Shown piece by piece: positions 1 through 13,552 of a DNA stretch of 35,339 nucleotides. Numbering within the stretch: position 1 is the first letter of the stretch; every line of letters starts with the position of its first letter. The position numbers and the translations under genes are program-made. The DNA is taken from contig CAMZHV010000030.1 in NCBI GenBank assembly GCA_947307015.1, positions 1 through 35,339 on the forward strand, read 5' to 3'. Source of the stretch: an uncultured Prevotellaceae bacterium. Its GTDB lineage: Bacteria; Bacteroidota; Bacteroidia; Bacteroidales; Bacteroidaceae. The notes beneath the pieces were generated by a model, which searched no databases, was not told the DNA's origin, and saw only the letters and a program-made list of their open reading frames with translations.

Positions 1-74
1 AACCTATGGCAGGGTTAAAGTAAAAACCATTCAACTTTTTCTAGGGTAGTACAAAATTTTACTGGACGAAACGT

Positions 75-223
75 GGTCATTTGGTCAAGGTCATTTGGTC
101 ATTTTCGATTTCGGAAACGCGGTTATTTGCTCACTATATATAAATAGAATATTTATATTATAGTGGCGGTTTTGACAGCATCCGTTTTCGATTTTGACCA
201 AAATGACCTTGACCAAAATGACC
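75..223. repeat. Imperfect inverted repeat built on GGTCATTTGGTCA
   Basis: The left arm (75-100) is two tandem copies of a GGTCATTTGGTCA unit. The right arm (196-223) is its reverse complement with one extra base in each copy (four A instead of three T). The arms flank about 95 bp of mostly A/T sequence. A TTTTCGATTT word also recurs directly next to each arm (102-111 and 185-194). This could be a DNA-binding site array, a small non-autonomous element, or the control region of a gene outside the window; the sequence alone does not decide. Confidence 0.75.
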
Positions 224-245
224 GCCACCCCCCAAAAGACACTAC

Positions 246-265
246 GGAGTCTAAGCGTAGACTCC
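246..265. repeat. Perfect 8-bp hairpin GGAGTCTA/TAGACTCC
   Basis: GGAGTCTA (246-253), loop AGCG, TAGACTCC (258-265). It runs directly into the first 22-bp tandem unit. No T run follows, so a classical intrinsic terminator is unlikely. Confidence 0.7.
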
Positions 266-327
266 TAGGAGGGTACGCGAAGTCTCCTAAGAGGGTACGC
301 GAACCCTCCTAAGAGGGGTATGCCCTC
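262..327. repeat. Three tandem 22-bp units
   Basis: Units at 262-283, 284-305 and 306-327 each begin CTCCTARGAGGG. The first two continue with TACGCGAA; the third diverges at its end. Each unit is internally palindromic (CTCCTAGGAG or near it). Function unknown. Confidence 0.75.
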
Positions 328-403
328 TGCCCATGTCTGGATGGATATAGATTGATATAATTGTTAAAAACGCATGGTTTCAATTGATTTTGACAGGTTA
401 TAT

Positions 404-434
404 TTTGCCGAATAATGTATTCTCTATACCTTTG
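404..434 (+). promoter_or_regulatory. Predicted promoter of the thioredoxin-like gene
   Basis: TTTG at 404-407, a 19-bp spacer, then TACCTTTG at 427-434 matches the Bacteroidetes -33/-7 consensus (TTTG, TAnnTTTG). The start codon lies 76 bp downstream. Confidence 0.6.
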
Positions 435-510
435 CGGCAAATTACAGCAATCTGATAAGGTTATTAGGTAGCGTTAGCGTGTTGCTTGCGAAAATTAAAT
501 GACATAAACA

Positions 511-1605
511 ATGAAGAAAGAAATTTTATTAGCTACATTCGCCATCTTGGCGCTGCCTGCTATGGCGCAGGTGAAGTATGACATCAGCGGAACGTATGAT
601 GACAACGGCAAGAAGGTCTATCTGATTGACCAGTTGACAGACAAGGCTATCGACAGCGTGGTTGTTGCCGACGGCAAGTTTTCGTTCACCGGCACTGCCG
701 ACAAGGACGCCTTGATGGCCGTCAGGGCTGCGAACAGGAGATGGGCGACGGAGTTCTTCAACGACGGCACGCCTGTAACCATCAACATCAACGACAGTAC
801 GCTGACTGGCTCTCCGCTGAACGAGCGCCTGACGCAGCTGGAAATCGAGCAGAACGCGCCCATGAGGATGATGAGTGAGAAGACTGCCAAGATGAGCCGG
901 GAAGAGATGATGGCGCATCAGGACGAACTCATGGACGAGATGAACAAGGCAATCGGGAGTATGACAGCTTTCGCCAACAAAGTGTTCAAGGAGGAGCGCA
1001 ACTCGCTGATACCCGTGGCTTTCGCTGGCTATTACTTCGTGGATAACGGCGTGGAGGCTTACGACGAACTGGTGAAGGAGCAGGTGGTGTTTGCCAACCA
1101 TCCCTATCTGAAGAAGACGAGGGACGATGTGGAAACAATGATGAAGCCGAAGGACAGCCCCAAAACGGCCTTCATCGGCCAGCAGTTCACCGACCTCGAG
1201 ATGGCCGACCCGGACGGCAAGATGCACAAGATCAGCGAGCTCGTGGGCGAAGGCAAATGGGTGCTGGTGGATTTCTGGGCTTCGTGGTGCGGCCCCTGCC
1301 GAGCTGAGATGCCCAATGTGCTGGCAGCCTACAACACGTTCCACGAGAAGGGCTTCGAGGTAATCGGCATATCCTTCGACGATAAGAAGGAGGCCTGGCT
1401 GAAGGCCGTTGAACAGCTCAAGATGCCGTGGCTACAGCTCTCCGACCTGAAGGGCTGGAAGTGTGCAGCTGCCCCCGTGTACAAGATTGACGGCATCCCT
1501 GACAATATTCTTATCGACCCGCAGGGTAAGATCATTGACCGCGCCCTTCGCGGCAAGGCCCTGCACAGCCGCCTACAGAAGATTTTTGAGGCAGCTGGCA
1601 ACTAA
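511..1605 (+). CDS. DUF4369/TlpA-like periplasmic thiol-disulfide oxidoreductase
   Basis: A 364-residue exported thioredoxin-fold protein. Residues 1-19 form a signal peptide ending AMA-Q. Residues about 22-120 match the DUF4369 beta domain that precedes thioredoxin modules in Bacteroidetes. A charged helical stretch follows, then an AhpC/TSA-TlpA domain (about 220-361). The redox motif WCGPC has its cysteines at 260 and 263, and the cis-proline expected opposite it is P330 in GIPDN. Proteins of this class reduce or exchange disulfides of envelope proteins, but the specific partner cannot be read from sequence. It has its own predicted promoter and no neighbour on the same strand close enough for an operon. 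The start at 511 gives a complete signal peptide. The family assignment is firm. Confidence 0.92.
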   Translation: MKKEILLATFAILALPAMAQVKYDISGTYDDNGKKVYLIDQLTDKAIDSVVVADGKFSFTGTADKDALMAVRAANRRWATEFFNDGTPVTININDSTLTGSPLNERLTQLEIEQNAPMRMMSEKTAKMSREEMMAHQDELMDEMNKAIGSMTAFANKVFKEERNSLIPVAFAGYYFVDNGVEAYDELVKEQVVFANHPYLKKTRDDVETMMKPKDSPKTAFIGQQFTDLEMADPDGKMHKISELVGEGKWVLVDFWASWCGPCRAEMPNVLAAYNTFHEKGFEVIGISFDDKKEAWLKAVEQLKMPWLQLSDLKGWKCAAAPVYKIDGIPDNILIDPQGKIIDRALRGKALHSRLQKIFEAAGN

Positions 1606-1636
1606 GAGAGTTTACATGATTCCATTTCGCATGTTA

Positions 1637-1850
1637 TGGAAGTTAAAGAAGTTAGTCGCTTCGCGACGGAAGTTATAGAAGTTAAAGACGACACCTATGC
1701 GACTTGTAAGAAATCAGCCTATAGAACTATTGTCTTTAACTTCTGTGGCCAAGGCCACATCGCTCGACCTCTGGTCGCTTCATACTTGAAGAACTTCCTT
1801 AACTTCTTTCGCTCGGCGCTCTGCGACGCTTGACCCTTCAAGAACTTCAG
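1637..1850. repeat. Modular palindromic intergenic element, copy 1
   Basis: A nested inverted repeat made of GAAGTTA words separated by short hairpins. Arms: 1639-1653 pairs with 1792-1806 (14 of 15 positions), and 1678-1691 pairs with 1730-1743 (13 of 14). Hairpins inserted between the words: GTCGC-TTC-GCGAC (1655-1667), GTGGCC-AA-GGCCAC (1745-1758) and CGACC-TCT-GGTCG (1765-1777). No protein-coding signal was seen. It lies between the convergent ends of the thioredoxin-like gene and the CotH gene. A related copy is at 16701-16882. Confidence 0.8.
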
Positions 1851-1887
1851 AAACAAGCAAAACTTGCGAAACTTGTATGAAGTAATT

Positions 1888-4800
1888 CTATTTCCTCACT
1901 ACGCGCTTGCGGCCATTGATGATGTAGATGCCGGGCTGACGGATGTGGTCGAGGCGACGGCCTGTGAGGTCGACGATGTAGGACGATGGACGCGGAGTGA
2001 CGCTTGAAGGTTCTGCGAGGTCACGGATGCCGTCGTAAGGCGCAGGTGCGGGTGAAACGCGGAAGGTGGAACCGTTGTCCGTAAGGCTCTTGCTGTCGGT
2101 CCACGTCTGCAAAGGACCGTTCTTGCCTCCAATCTGATTGAGACAGGAGAAGGGCGTTCCCTCGGCGCGCAGGACGAAGCCGTCGCTGTTGGGCAGGATT
2201 TCCCATGAATAGTCACCTGGGCGCATCACAGCGTTCTTATCGTCCAAGGCCAGTGTCTCGTCGAGGCCTGTGGCGCGATTGTAGACCTTGACCTTGTAGG
2301 GTGTACCTCCGAAAGCCCATTGGAAGGTTTCGAGGCGCAGCGTGTCGGGATTAAGCACAGCGACGGGCACGTAGGGCTCGGTCTCGTTCTTGCCCACCAT
2401 ATACTCGGAGCGGATGGTCATGTTGTACCACTGAACGTCGTCGAGGGAGGTGGTGAAGGCAAAGGGGCCTGCCCATTTGGCCTCGTAAGCCACGGTGGTC
2501 TCGGCGGTAACGAAGAGCGGGTGGTTGCCCACGGGGTTGAGCGTCACGAAGGCGTTGCTCCAGTCGGAGGGAGGCGTGGGCAGCTCAGCGCCATAGGGCA
2601 TATCCTTGGTTTCGGATGCGATGATCTCGCCGTCGTACATGAGGTTGGTGGTCACGGCGTAGAGGCTACCCTGAGCTATCCTCAGCGCCTCCGTCGGGTC
2701 GAAGTCTGCCACTTCCTCTATCTTCCAGCGGTCGCCGTCGTCGGGGGTGTTCCAGGAGTTGATAACGATTTTGGAGCCGTTATTGTTAAACCAGAGTGTG
2801 GTGCCGGCATCCGTTCTGGTGCTGATCATGTAGAGGTATTCGCCGTCAGAGTTAGAGGTATCGAAGAAGATGGGTGATCCGAGGTAGTCGACCCACTCGC
2901 CGTTCTCGACGTAGCCTGTGCGGAGGTAGGCGTTGGTGAGCGGGCTGTAGAGGTAGTTGTTGCCCTCGATGTTGATGATAGCGAACTGCTTTTCCTCCTC
3001 GGGAACGGGTTCACCCCATCCCCAGTCGAGCCATTGCTCGCGTGTCTGCTGCGCGTCAAGCCCGAAATGGTCTTCGGTAAGACAGAGGCCGCCGCGCTTG
3101 CAGGTGATGGTGTAAAGCTTGTCGTTGGCAAATTCGATGGGCTCCACAGGATCCACTGGCTCCACAGGCTCGGGCCTGACGCCGTCGAGCATGTCCTGAT
3201 AGATCTTGTTGGCACGCGTTTCGAGCCAGCTGGCAGCCGTGGAAACTTGCTGCTCGTAGTTGGTCCAGTCACCCCACAAATCGGCGTTGGTTCTGAAGGA
3301 CTTATAGGCAAAATCATAGTAGTCCTGACAGAATTCGAGGAGCTCGGTCAGGTCTTCTTCCATGAACTTCTCCCACAGCTCCTGATAGCGCGCGCTCATC
3401 GGCTCGTACCTCCAACGGAGGTCTTGGATGAACTGCTTGACCTCGCTCGCCCAGTTGGGCATATCGAGCCAGTAGTTGGTGGTGGCATTGTCGCGATAGT
3501 AGCGGCTGTGGCCTTCGTAACCGAAAGCCCAGTCGAGATCCCAGACGGGGCCGAAGACGTATTTGCTGGTGTCGCTCTCGAAACTTTCGCGGTAGCAGAA
3601 GGTGCTCTTCGGATGGCCGAGCTCGTAGTTGTTGATGAGTTCGTTGACCATGAGGAAGCGTATGAGCTGCTCAATGTCGACGTGCTGCGAAAGATCCTGC
3701 CCCTTGTAAAGCGTCGTCACGAAGCTGTTGAAGTCATTCTGGATCGTTTCCAGCGTCAGGCTCGTGGTTCCCTCGTCAAACTCAGGTTCCTTGATGTTGA
3801 TGGGCAGGTTGTAGGGCATGGAACGGAATTTCTGCCCTGTGGGCTCGTCGTAGTAGGAGTCGAGCTCGAGGAGCGCTGCCGCCGTCTCGTCCTCCAGATC
3901 CACGCTGTTATTGGAGAATCCCACCTTCTCCGTCAGGTTGTAGTTGCCACGGTATTCCCCGTTGAGGTAGAGGTCTACGGGTACGATATGGTTGGCTCCT
4001 GCTGCGCCCATCAGATTGGCCGCCTTCATGCCGATGGCATTAGCCATCAGCGAGCCCGTCTGGTAGTTGCTCAAGAGCACCCAACTCTTGCCCTTGGTCA
4101 TGCCGAGCGGCTTGACTTTCTCTTCAAATTTCAGACGGTAAGGTTTCTTAGGCCATCCCCAGCTGCTGTTGCCGCGTCCCTTGATCTGCACGGCCGTCGC
4201 CTCCATAGAGGGGAATATGCCGTGGCCGTCGATGGTGATGGTGGCGTCCTTAAACTCTGTCTTGCTCGTGATGGACTGGCCGTCGGCGGTGACGATGTCG
4301 ATGCGAGGCACCTCGGCACGGTCGGTGAGCCAATCGACGACGACGCGCACAAGGCGTCCGTAGGGCTGCATGGAATAGGTCGACGTGGAGCCTGCCTCGG
4401 GCAAAAACATCTGTATGCCCTCGCGCGTAACGACATAATAGGTGTCGTGGTCGAAGCGGCGGCGCGTGACCTTGCTCTGCTGGAGTTCGCCATTGACGTA
4501 AACCAGCGTCTGATCGTCAGGCAGCTTGAACGAAGGTGTCAGGCGCTTGCCGATAGCTGCAAGGGTGACAAACACGGTGTCCCCAACCATCTCGCCCTCA
4601 GCATCGGTGAAGAGCTGGTCGTTGAACTTGTTGTTGAACTTATACGACTCGAAGGTGGGGAAGTCGGCAGGCGCCTCTTCGCTCACATGATCGACGCTTG
4701 ACAGGGGGTAGGTGAAGGACTGGCCTACGCTGGTCTCGATGACGAGGTTGCCGCCCGTCTCCGTGCGGTTAGTGACGATGTCCTTGGGGAAAGCATCGAT

Positions 4801-5397
4801 GCGCCCGTCCGTGAGGAACACGTGGACTGCATCAGGGAACTTGGTCATCACCTCCGGTTCGGGGTCGGGGTCAGGATCGGGACCGGGGCCGGGGCCAGGC
4901 GTGCTGCCTTTCTTCGTCAGGTAGTAGCGCTCGTTGATCGAGTTGCCTGTGCCCCTATAGGTGCCAAGAAGTCCCTGGCTGGCGCGCAGGTTCCAACAAT
5001 AGTCGCCATCGACGACGCTGAAGACACTGATGGAGCCGTCCTCGTTCTCGATGACATTCCAGAACTGCGCCCGCTCCTCTGGCTCGGTGGACAACGTCAT
5101 GTATTTGTAGTAGGCGTCGACGCGGTCGTAGGTGAAGATGATGTATTCACCTGAAACCTCGTTGCGGAAAGTGTAGCCCGAGCGGGTGTTGGTGACAACC
5201 CAATAGCCATCGGCAGCGATGGTGCCGCCATCATCGATGAAGCAGATGTAAGGAGCCATATCGTGGTAGGCACCGAGGGCAACATAACCATCGGCTTGGG
5301 CGCAGGAGATGGAGTACACACCGTCCTCGATGGCAGCGGTGGCAAAAGTGATGCCGCACAGGAGGCTGAGGACAAAGAGAGTGAGACGTTTTTTCAT
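1888..5397 (-). CDS. Secreted CotH-kinase family protein with accessory modules
   Basis: 1169 residues, exported (signal peptide 1-22). A trefoil-like domain (about 24-165) is followed by a Gly/Asp/Pro linker (about 168-184), an Ig-like region, and a CotH kinase-like domain (about 370-720). The CotH domain shows RGNSSWGWPKKPYRLKF (from about 406), PVDLYLNGEYRGNY, and the metal-site motif WDLDWAFG with W619, D620 and D622. CotH proteins are atypical kinases known from spore coats and common as secreted proteins in Bacteroidetes and in cellulosomal systems; the target here is unknown. Residues about 755-1135 are a module shared with both dockerin proteins of this window. The end (DLTGRR...PGIYIINGRK) resembles type IX sorting tails. 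It is transcribed divergently from the GH2 gene and probably monocistronic. Confidence 0.88.
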   Translation of the reverse strand: MKKRLTLFVLSLLCGITFATAAIEDGVYSISCAQADGYVALGAYHDMAPYICFIDDGGTIAADGYWVVTNTRSGYTFRNEVSGEYIIFTYDRVDAYYKYMTLSTEPEERAQFWNVIENEDGSISVFSVVDGDYCWNLRASQGLLGTYRGTGNSINERYYLTKKGSTPGPGPGPDPDPDPEPEVMTKFPDAVHVFLTDGRIDAFPKDIVTNRTETGGNLVIETSVGQSFTYPLSSVDHVSEEAPADFPTFESYKFNNKFNDQLFTDAEGEMVGDTVFVTLAAIGKRLTPSFKLPDDQTLVYVNGELQQSKVTRRRFDHDTYYVVTREGIQMFLPEAGSTSTYSMQPYGRLVRVVVDWLTDRAEVPRIDIVTADGQSITSKTEFKDATITIDGHGIFPSMEATAVQIKGRGNSSWGWPKKPYRLKFEEKVKPLGMTKGKSWVLLSNYQTGSLMANAIGMKAANLMGAAGANHIVPVDLYLNGEYRGNYNLTEKVGFSNNSVDLEDETAAALLELDSYYDEPTGQKFRSMPYNLPINIKEPEFDEGTTSLTLETIQNDFNSFVTTLYKGQDLSQHVDIEQLIRFLMVNELINNYELGHPKSTFCYRESFESDTSKYVFGPVWDLDWAFGYEGHSRYYRDNATTNYWLDMPNWASEVKQFIQDLRWRYEPMSARYQELWEKFMEEDLTELLEFCQDYYDFAYKSFRTNADLWGDWTNYEQQVSTAASWLETRANKIYQDMLDGVRPEPVEPVDPVEPIEFANDKLYTITCKRGGLCLTEDHFGLDAQQTREQWLDWGWGEPVPEEEKQFAIINIEGNNYLYSPLTNAYLRTGYVENGEWVDYLGSPIFFDTSNSDGEYLYMISTRTDAGTTLWFNNNGSKIVINSWNTPDDGDRWKIEEVADFDPTEALRIAQGSLYAVTTNLMYDGEIIASETKDMPYGAELPTPPSDWSNAFVTLNPVGNHPLFVTAETTVAYEAKWAGPFAFTTSLDDVQWYNMTIRSEYMVGKNETEPYVPVAVLNPDTLRLETFQWAFGGTPYKVKVYNRATGLDETLALDDKNAVMRPGDYSWEILPNSDGFVLRAEGTPFSCLNQIGGKNGPLQTWTDSKSLTDNGSTFRVSPAPAPYDGIRDLAEPSSVTPRPSSYIVDLTGRRLDHIRQPGIYIINGRKRVVRK

Positions 5398-5401
5398 ATA
5401 G

Positions 5402-10123
<4,722 letters not shown>

Positions 10124-10152
10124 TAATATACTTACCTAATTACTTATAAATC

Positions 10153-12348
10153 ATGACTAACTTACCTTCTGCTTTCTGGCTCGTGCCCGTCGCTTCTGTT
10201 GTGGCACTGAGTATGGCCTACTATTTCTTCCGTTCGATGATGGCTGCCGATGAGGGCACGCCTCGCATGCGTGAGATTGCCAGCTACGTGCGTAGCGGCG
10301 CTATGTCTTATCTGAAACAGCAGTACAAAGTCGTTACCATCGTCTTCGTGGTTCTGGCCATCGTCTTTGCCTTTATGGCCTACGTGCTGAAATGGCAGAA
10401 CCCGTGGGTGCCGTTTGCCTTCCTCACGGGTGGTTTCTTCTCGGGCTTGGCCGGCTTCTTCGGCATGAAGACCGCCACCTACGCCTCCGCCCGCACCGCC
10501 AACGCCGCCCGCAAGAGCCTCGACGGCGGACTGCGCATCGCCTTCCGCTCAGGTGCCGTCATGGGTCTGACCGTCGTTGGACTCGGTCTCTTAGACATCG
10601 CCGGATGGTTCTTCGCCCTCTCGTTCGTCTACCACGGCGACTCCTTCGCCCTCATCACCATCACCACGACCATGTTGACCTTCGGCATGGGCGCTTCGAC
10701 GCAGGCGCTCTTCGCCCGTGTTGGCGGCGGCATCTACACGAAAGCTGCCGACGTAGGCGCTGACATCGTGGGCAAGGTCGAAGCCGATATCCCCGAGGAC
10801 GACCCGCGCAACCCTGCCACCATCGCCGACAACGTTGGCGACAACGTTGGTGACGTAGCTGGTATGGGCGCCGACCTTTACGAGAGCTACTGCGGATCCA
10901 TTCTCTCCACCGCTGCCCTCGGCGCCACCGCCTTTGCCATGAGCGGCGACATGCAGATGAAAGCCGTGATTGCGCCCATGCTCATCGCCGCTGTGGGTGT
11001 ATTCCTCAGCGTCATTGGCATCTATCTCGTCCGCACGAAGGAAGGTGCTACGATGCGCGACTTGTTGCGCTCCCTCTCCGTGGGCACCAACGTGTCTGCC
11101 CTGCTCATCGCCGCCGCCACCTTCGGCATACTCTACTTCCTCGGCATCGACAACTGGCTCGGCCTCTCCTTCTCCGTCATCACGGGCTTGGCTGCCGGCG
11201 TCATCATCGGTCAGGCTACGGAATATTACACCAGCCATTCCTACAAGCCGACGCAAAAGATTAGTGAAGCAGGACTCACCGGTTCCGCCACCGTAATAAT
11301 TAAAGGTATAGGCACAGGAATGATCTCCACCTGCATCCCCGTCATCACCATCGGCGTTGCCATTATGCTCAGCTACCTCTGCGCCAACGGCTTCGACATG
11401 GCGATGTCAGCAGAAGCCTTGTCCAAGGGTCTCTATGGGATTGGTATCGCAGCCGTAGGTATGCTCTCTACGCTCGGTATCACCTTAGCCACAGACGCTT
11501 ACGGCCCTATCGCCGACAACGCTGGTGGCAACGCGGAGATGAGCGAGCTGGGCGAGGAAGTGCGCCACCGCACCGACGCCCTCGACGCCCTCGGCAACAC
11601 CACCGCTGCCACGGGCAAAGGCTTTGCCATCGGTTCTGCCGCCCTCACCGCCCTCGCGCTTCTGGCCTCCTACATCGAAGAGGTAAAGATTGCCATGGAA
11701 CGTGCTGGCGCGACGCTCACAAACCTCAAGGGCGAAGTCATCAACGCCGCCGATGCGACCATCCCTGACTTCATGAACTACTTCCAAGTCAACCTCATGA
11801 ACCCACGCGTGCTCGTCGGCGCTTTCATTGGCGCTATGGCCGCCTTCCTCTTCTGCGGTCTCACGATGGAAGCCGTCGGTCGCGCCGCACAGAAGATGGT
11901 CGAGGAGGTGCGCCGTCAGTTCCGCGAGATCAAGGGTATTCTTGAGGGCAAAGCCACGCCAGACTACGGTTCCTGCGTCGAAATCTCCACGCGCGCCGCA
12001 CAGCATGAGATGATCTTCCCGTCGCTTTTGGCCATTGCCATCCCCATCGTCGTGGGTATTGTCCTCGGCGTGGCAGGCGTTCTCGGCTTGTTAGTTGGTG
12101 GCTTGGCAGGCGGATTCACGCTGGCCATCTTCATGGCCAATGCCGGTGGCGCTTGGGACAACGCCAAGAAAATGGTCGAAGAAGGTAATTTCGGCGGCAA
12201 AGGCTCATTCGCTCACAAAGCTACCATCGTTGGCGACACCGTCGGCGACCCGTTCAAGGACACCAGCGGCCCATCGCTCAACATCCTCATCAAACTCATG
12301 TCCATGGTCAGCATCGTCATGGCGGGTCTCACCATTGCCTTCTCATGA
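10153..12348 (+). CDS. hppA: Membrane-bound ion-pumping pyrophosphatase
   Basis: 731 residues, polytopic (about 15-16 membrane helices). It hydrolyses pyrophosphate and uses the energy to pump H+ and/or Na+ out of the cytoplasm. The pyrophosphate site shows [11 protein letters not shown] (200-210) and DNVGDNVGD (226-234), with a matching late motif [16 protein letters not shown] near the C-terminus. [10 protein letters not shown] (481-490) has Ala at 485 and Gly at 488, the pattern of K+-dependent enzymes; K+-independent ones have Lys at the first of these positions. Characterised Bacteroides enzymes of this family pump both Na+ and H+; that is inference here. It begins 29 bp after the GH2 stop, so read-through is possible, and converges on the GH43 gene. 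Confidence 0.96.
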   Translation: MTNLPSAFWLVPVASVVALSMAYYFFRSMMAADEGTPRMREIASYVRSGAMSYLKQQYKVVTIVFVVLAIVFAFMAYVLKWQNPWVPFAFLTGGFFSGLAGFFGMKTATYASARTANAARKSLDGGLRIAFRSGAVMGLTVVGLGLLDIAGWFFALSFVYHGDSFALITITTTMLTFGMGASTQALFARVGGGIYTKAADVGADIVGKVEADIPEDDPRNPATIADNVGDNVGDVAGMGADLYESYCGSILSTAALGATAFAMSGDMQMKAVIAPMLIAAVGVFLSVIGIYLVRTKEGATMRDLLRSLSVGTNVSALLIAAATFGILYFLGIDNWLGLSFSVITGLAAGVIIGQATEYYTSHSYKPTQKISEAGLTGSATVIIKGIGTGMISTCIPVITIGVAIMLSYLCANGFDMAMSAEALSKGLYGIGIAAVGMLSTLGITLATDAYGPIADNAGGNAEMSELGEEVRHRTDALDALGNTTAATGKGFAIGSAALTALALLASYIEEVKIAMERAGATLTNLKGEVINAADATIPDFMNYFQVNLMNPRVLVGAFIGAMAAFLFCGLTMEAVGRAAQKMVEEVRRQFREIKGILEGKATPDYGSCVEISTRAAQHEMIFPSLLAIAIPIVVGIVLGVAGVLGLLVGGLAGGFTLAIFMANAGGAWDNAKKMVEEGNFGGKGSFAHKATIVGDTVGDPFKDTSGPSLNILIKLMSMVSIVMAGLTIAFS

Positions 12349-12394
12349 TTCGGCACCGCCAGATGGCCTTTGGCACAAGGTAAAAGAAACTACC

Positions 12395-13504
12395 TTACAA
12401 ATCCCATTCGTCACGCCATTGGACGACAGGCTTGCCCTGTTCGAAAGTTATCGGTAGCCATATATAACGGGCATCGCTCGGATGGCGGGGACGCCATATA
12501 TCAGCCATGAAGATGATGTGACCTTCGGCCGGAAGGATGAAGGTGCTCTGTCCGCCAAAGGTGATTTCGGCCTTTGGTCCGCGACAGGGATTGGGGTGCT
12601 GTGTCCAAGGTCCCCAAATACTTGGTGCCGAGAACATACGTGCTTCATTCGGCGCCCACCCCGTGCAGCCAGAAGTAATCATCCAATAGGTGCCTTCGTG
12701 CTTGAAGATGGCAGGTGCCTCGTTGTGACCAGCGGGTGCCACACGGGTATAGCGCCCCGTGTGATGTAAGTAGTCGCCCGTCAACTCGGCGATATGAAGC
12801 GTCAGGTTCTCCTCGGACGAAAAAATGTGGTAAGCCTTGCCATCGTCGTCGACATAGAGCGTCATATCGCGCGACATTTGTCCGCGACCAAAATCACGCT
12901 TGATGTAGAGACCCTGCCCGATGGCCGTCGTCCACGCAGGTGTCCAGTCCTGGTAGTGGGCGGCGACGAGCGTGTCGGCTATCTCTTTTGCCTGCTCGTC
13001 GAACTCCACAGGCCAGGTATTGGCATTCGCACGCTGCGAATAGAGAAACTTGTAGGGTCCCTCGGGACGGTTGGCCACCGCCACGCCATAACGGGCGGCA
13101 TTATAGCCGCGCCCCTTCAGTTCCAAATGGAACCACATACAGAATTTCCTTGTCACCTTGTTGTAGATAACCTTCGGGCGTTCCAATATGCAGCCGCGTT
13201 CGATATCGTGACCAGGTTCGTCCGTGACGCTGAGCGCCACACCGCAGTTGCGCCAATTGACAAGATCCTTGGAAGCGTAGCACGTCACGCCAACGAGGGC
13301 ATCGCTAGTGTGGTCGTCCTTATGCTCGCCAAACCAATAATAGGTGTCGCCATATTTCATAATACCACCGCCATGGGCATTGATGTGACGGCCATTGCCG
13401 TCCGGCCATAATTCGCCGCTGCGGATGGTTCGTTTCTGTTGGGCTGTTGCCGAAAGAGCAAACAGAAGTGTGAGGAGAAGTGTTAAATAATGTGTTTGTC
13501 TCAT
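12395..13504 (-). CDS. GH43-like glycoside hydrolase, secreted
   Basis: 369 residues with a signal peptide (1-21). A single five-bladed beta-propeller-type domain fills the rest. Diagnostic stretches are INAHGGGIMKYGDTYYWFGE (about 39-58), ERPKVIYN, DMTLYVDDDGKAYHIF and NEAPAIFKHEGTYWMITSG, where E262 is a good candidate for the catalytic acid. DIWRPRHPSDARYIWLPI near the end is typical of the GH43 group that includes subfamilies 24 and 34 (exo-galactanase and arabinofuranosidase or galactosidase types). Where most GH43 enzymes place the catalytic Asp base, this one reads AHGGG. The substrate cannot be fixed from sequence. It lies 48 bp downstream of uvrB on the same strand and converges with hppA. 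Confidence 0.85.
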   Translation of the reverse strand: MRQTHYLTLLLTLLFALSATAQQKRTIRSGELWPDGNGRHINAHGGGIMKYGDTYYWFGEHKDDHTSDALVGVTCYASKDLVNWRNCGVALSVTDEPGHDIERGCILERPKVIYNKVTRKFCMWFHLELKGRGYNAARYGVAVANRPEGPYKFLYSQRANANTWPVEFDEQAKEIADTLVAAHYQDWTPAWTTAIGQGLYIKRDFGRGQMSRDMTLYVDDDGKAYHIFSSEENLTLHIAELTGDYLHHTGRYTRVAPAGHNEAPAIFKHEGTYWMITSGCTGWAPNEARMFSAPSIWGPWTQHPNPCRGPKAEITFGGQSTFILPAEGHIIFMADIWRPRHPSDARYIWLPITFEQGKPVVQWRDEWDL

Positions 13505-13552
13505 TGTTGTAAAGAATTTTAGTATGTGTTTGTCGTATAAAAGAGATTGCCG

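Larger units (their letters stand above)
1..510. other. Intergenic region with repeats, no recognised gene
   Basis: No open frame here resembles a gene. The stretch holds an imperfect inverted repeat (75-100 with 196-223) around an AT-rich centre, a perfect 8-bp hairpin (246-265), three 22-bp tandem units (262-327), and a Bacteroidetes-type promoter for the gene at 511. The left edge is cut by the window, so the 3' end of an upstream gene could lie just outside. Confidence 0.7.

Noticed and set aside
262..327. CRISPR-like array
   Set aside because: Units are contiguous, with no spacers, only three copies and no cas gene.
1637..1833. Short open frame through the first palindromic element (from 1636)
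   Set aside because: It encodes the repeat words in translation and lacks any signal of a real protein.
3034..4701. A 555-codon open frame on the plus strand opposite the CotH gene
   Set aside because: It is antisense to a well-supported gene. Its residue mix is that of a shadow frame and it shows no domain.
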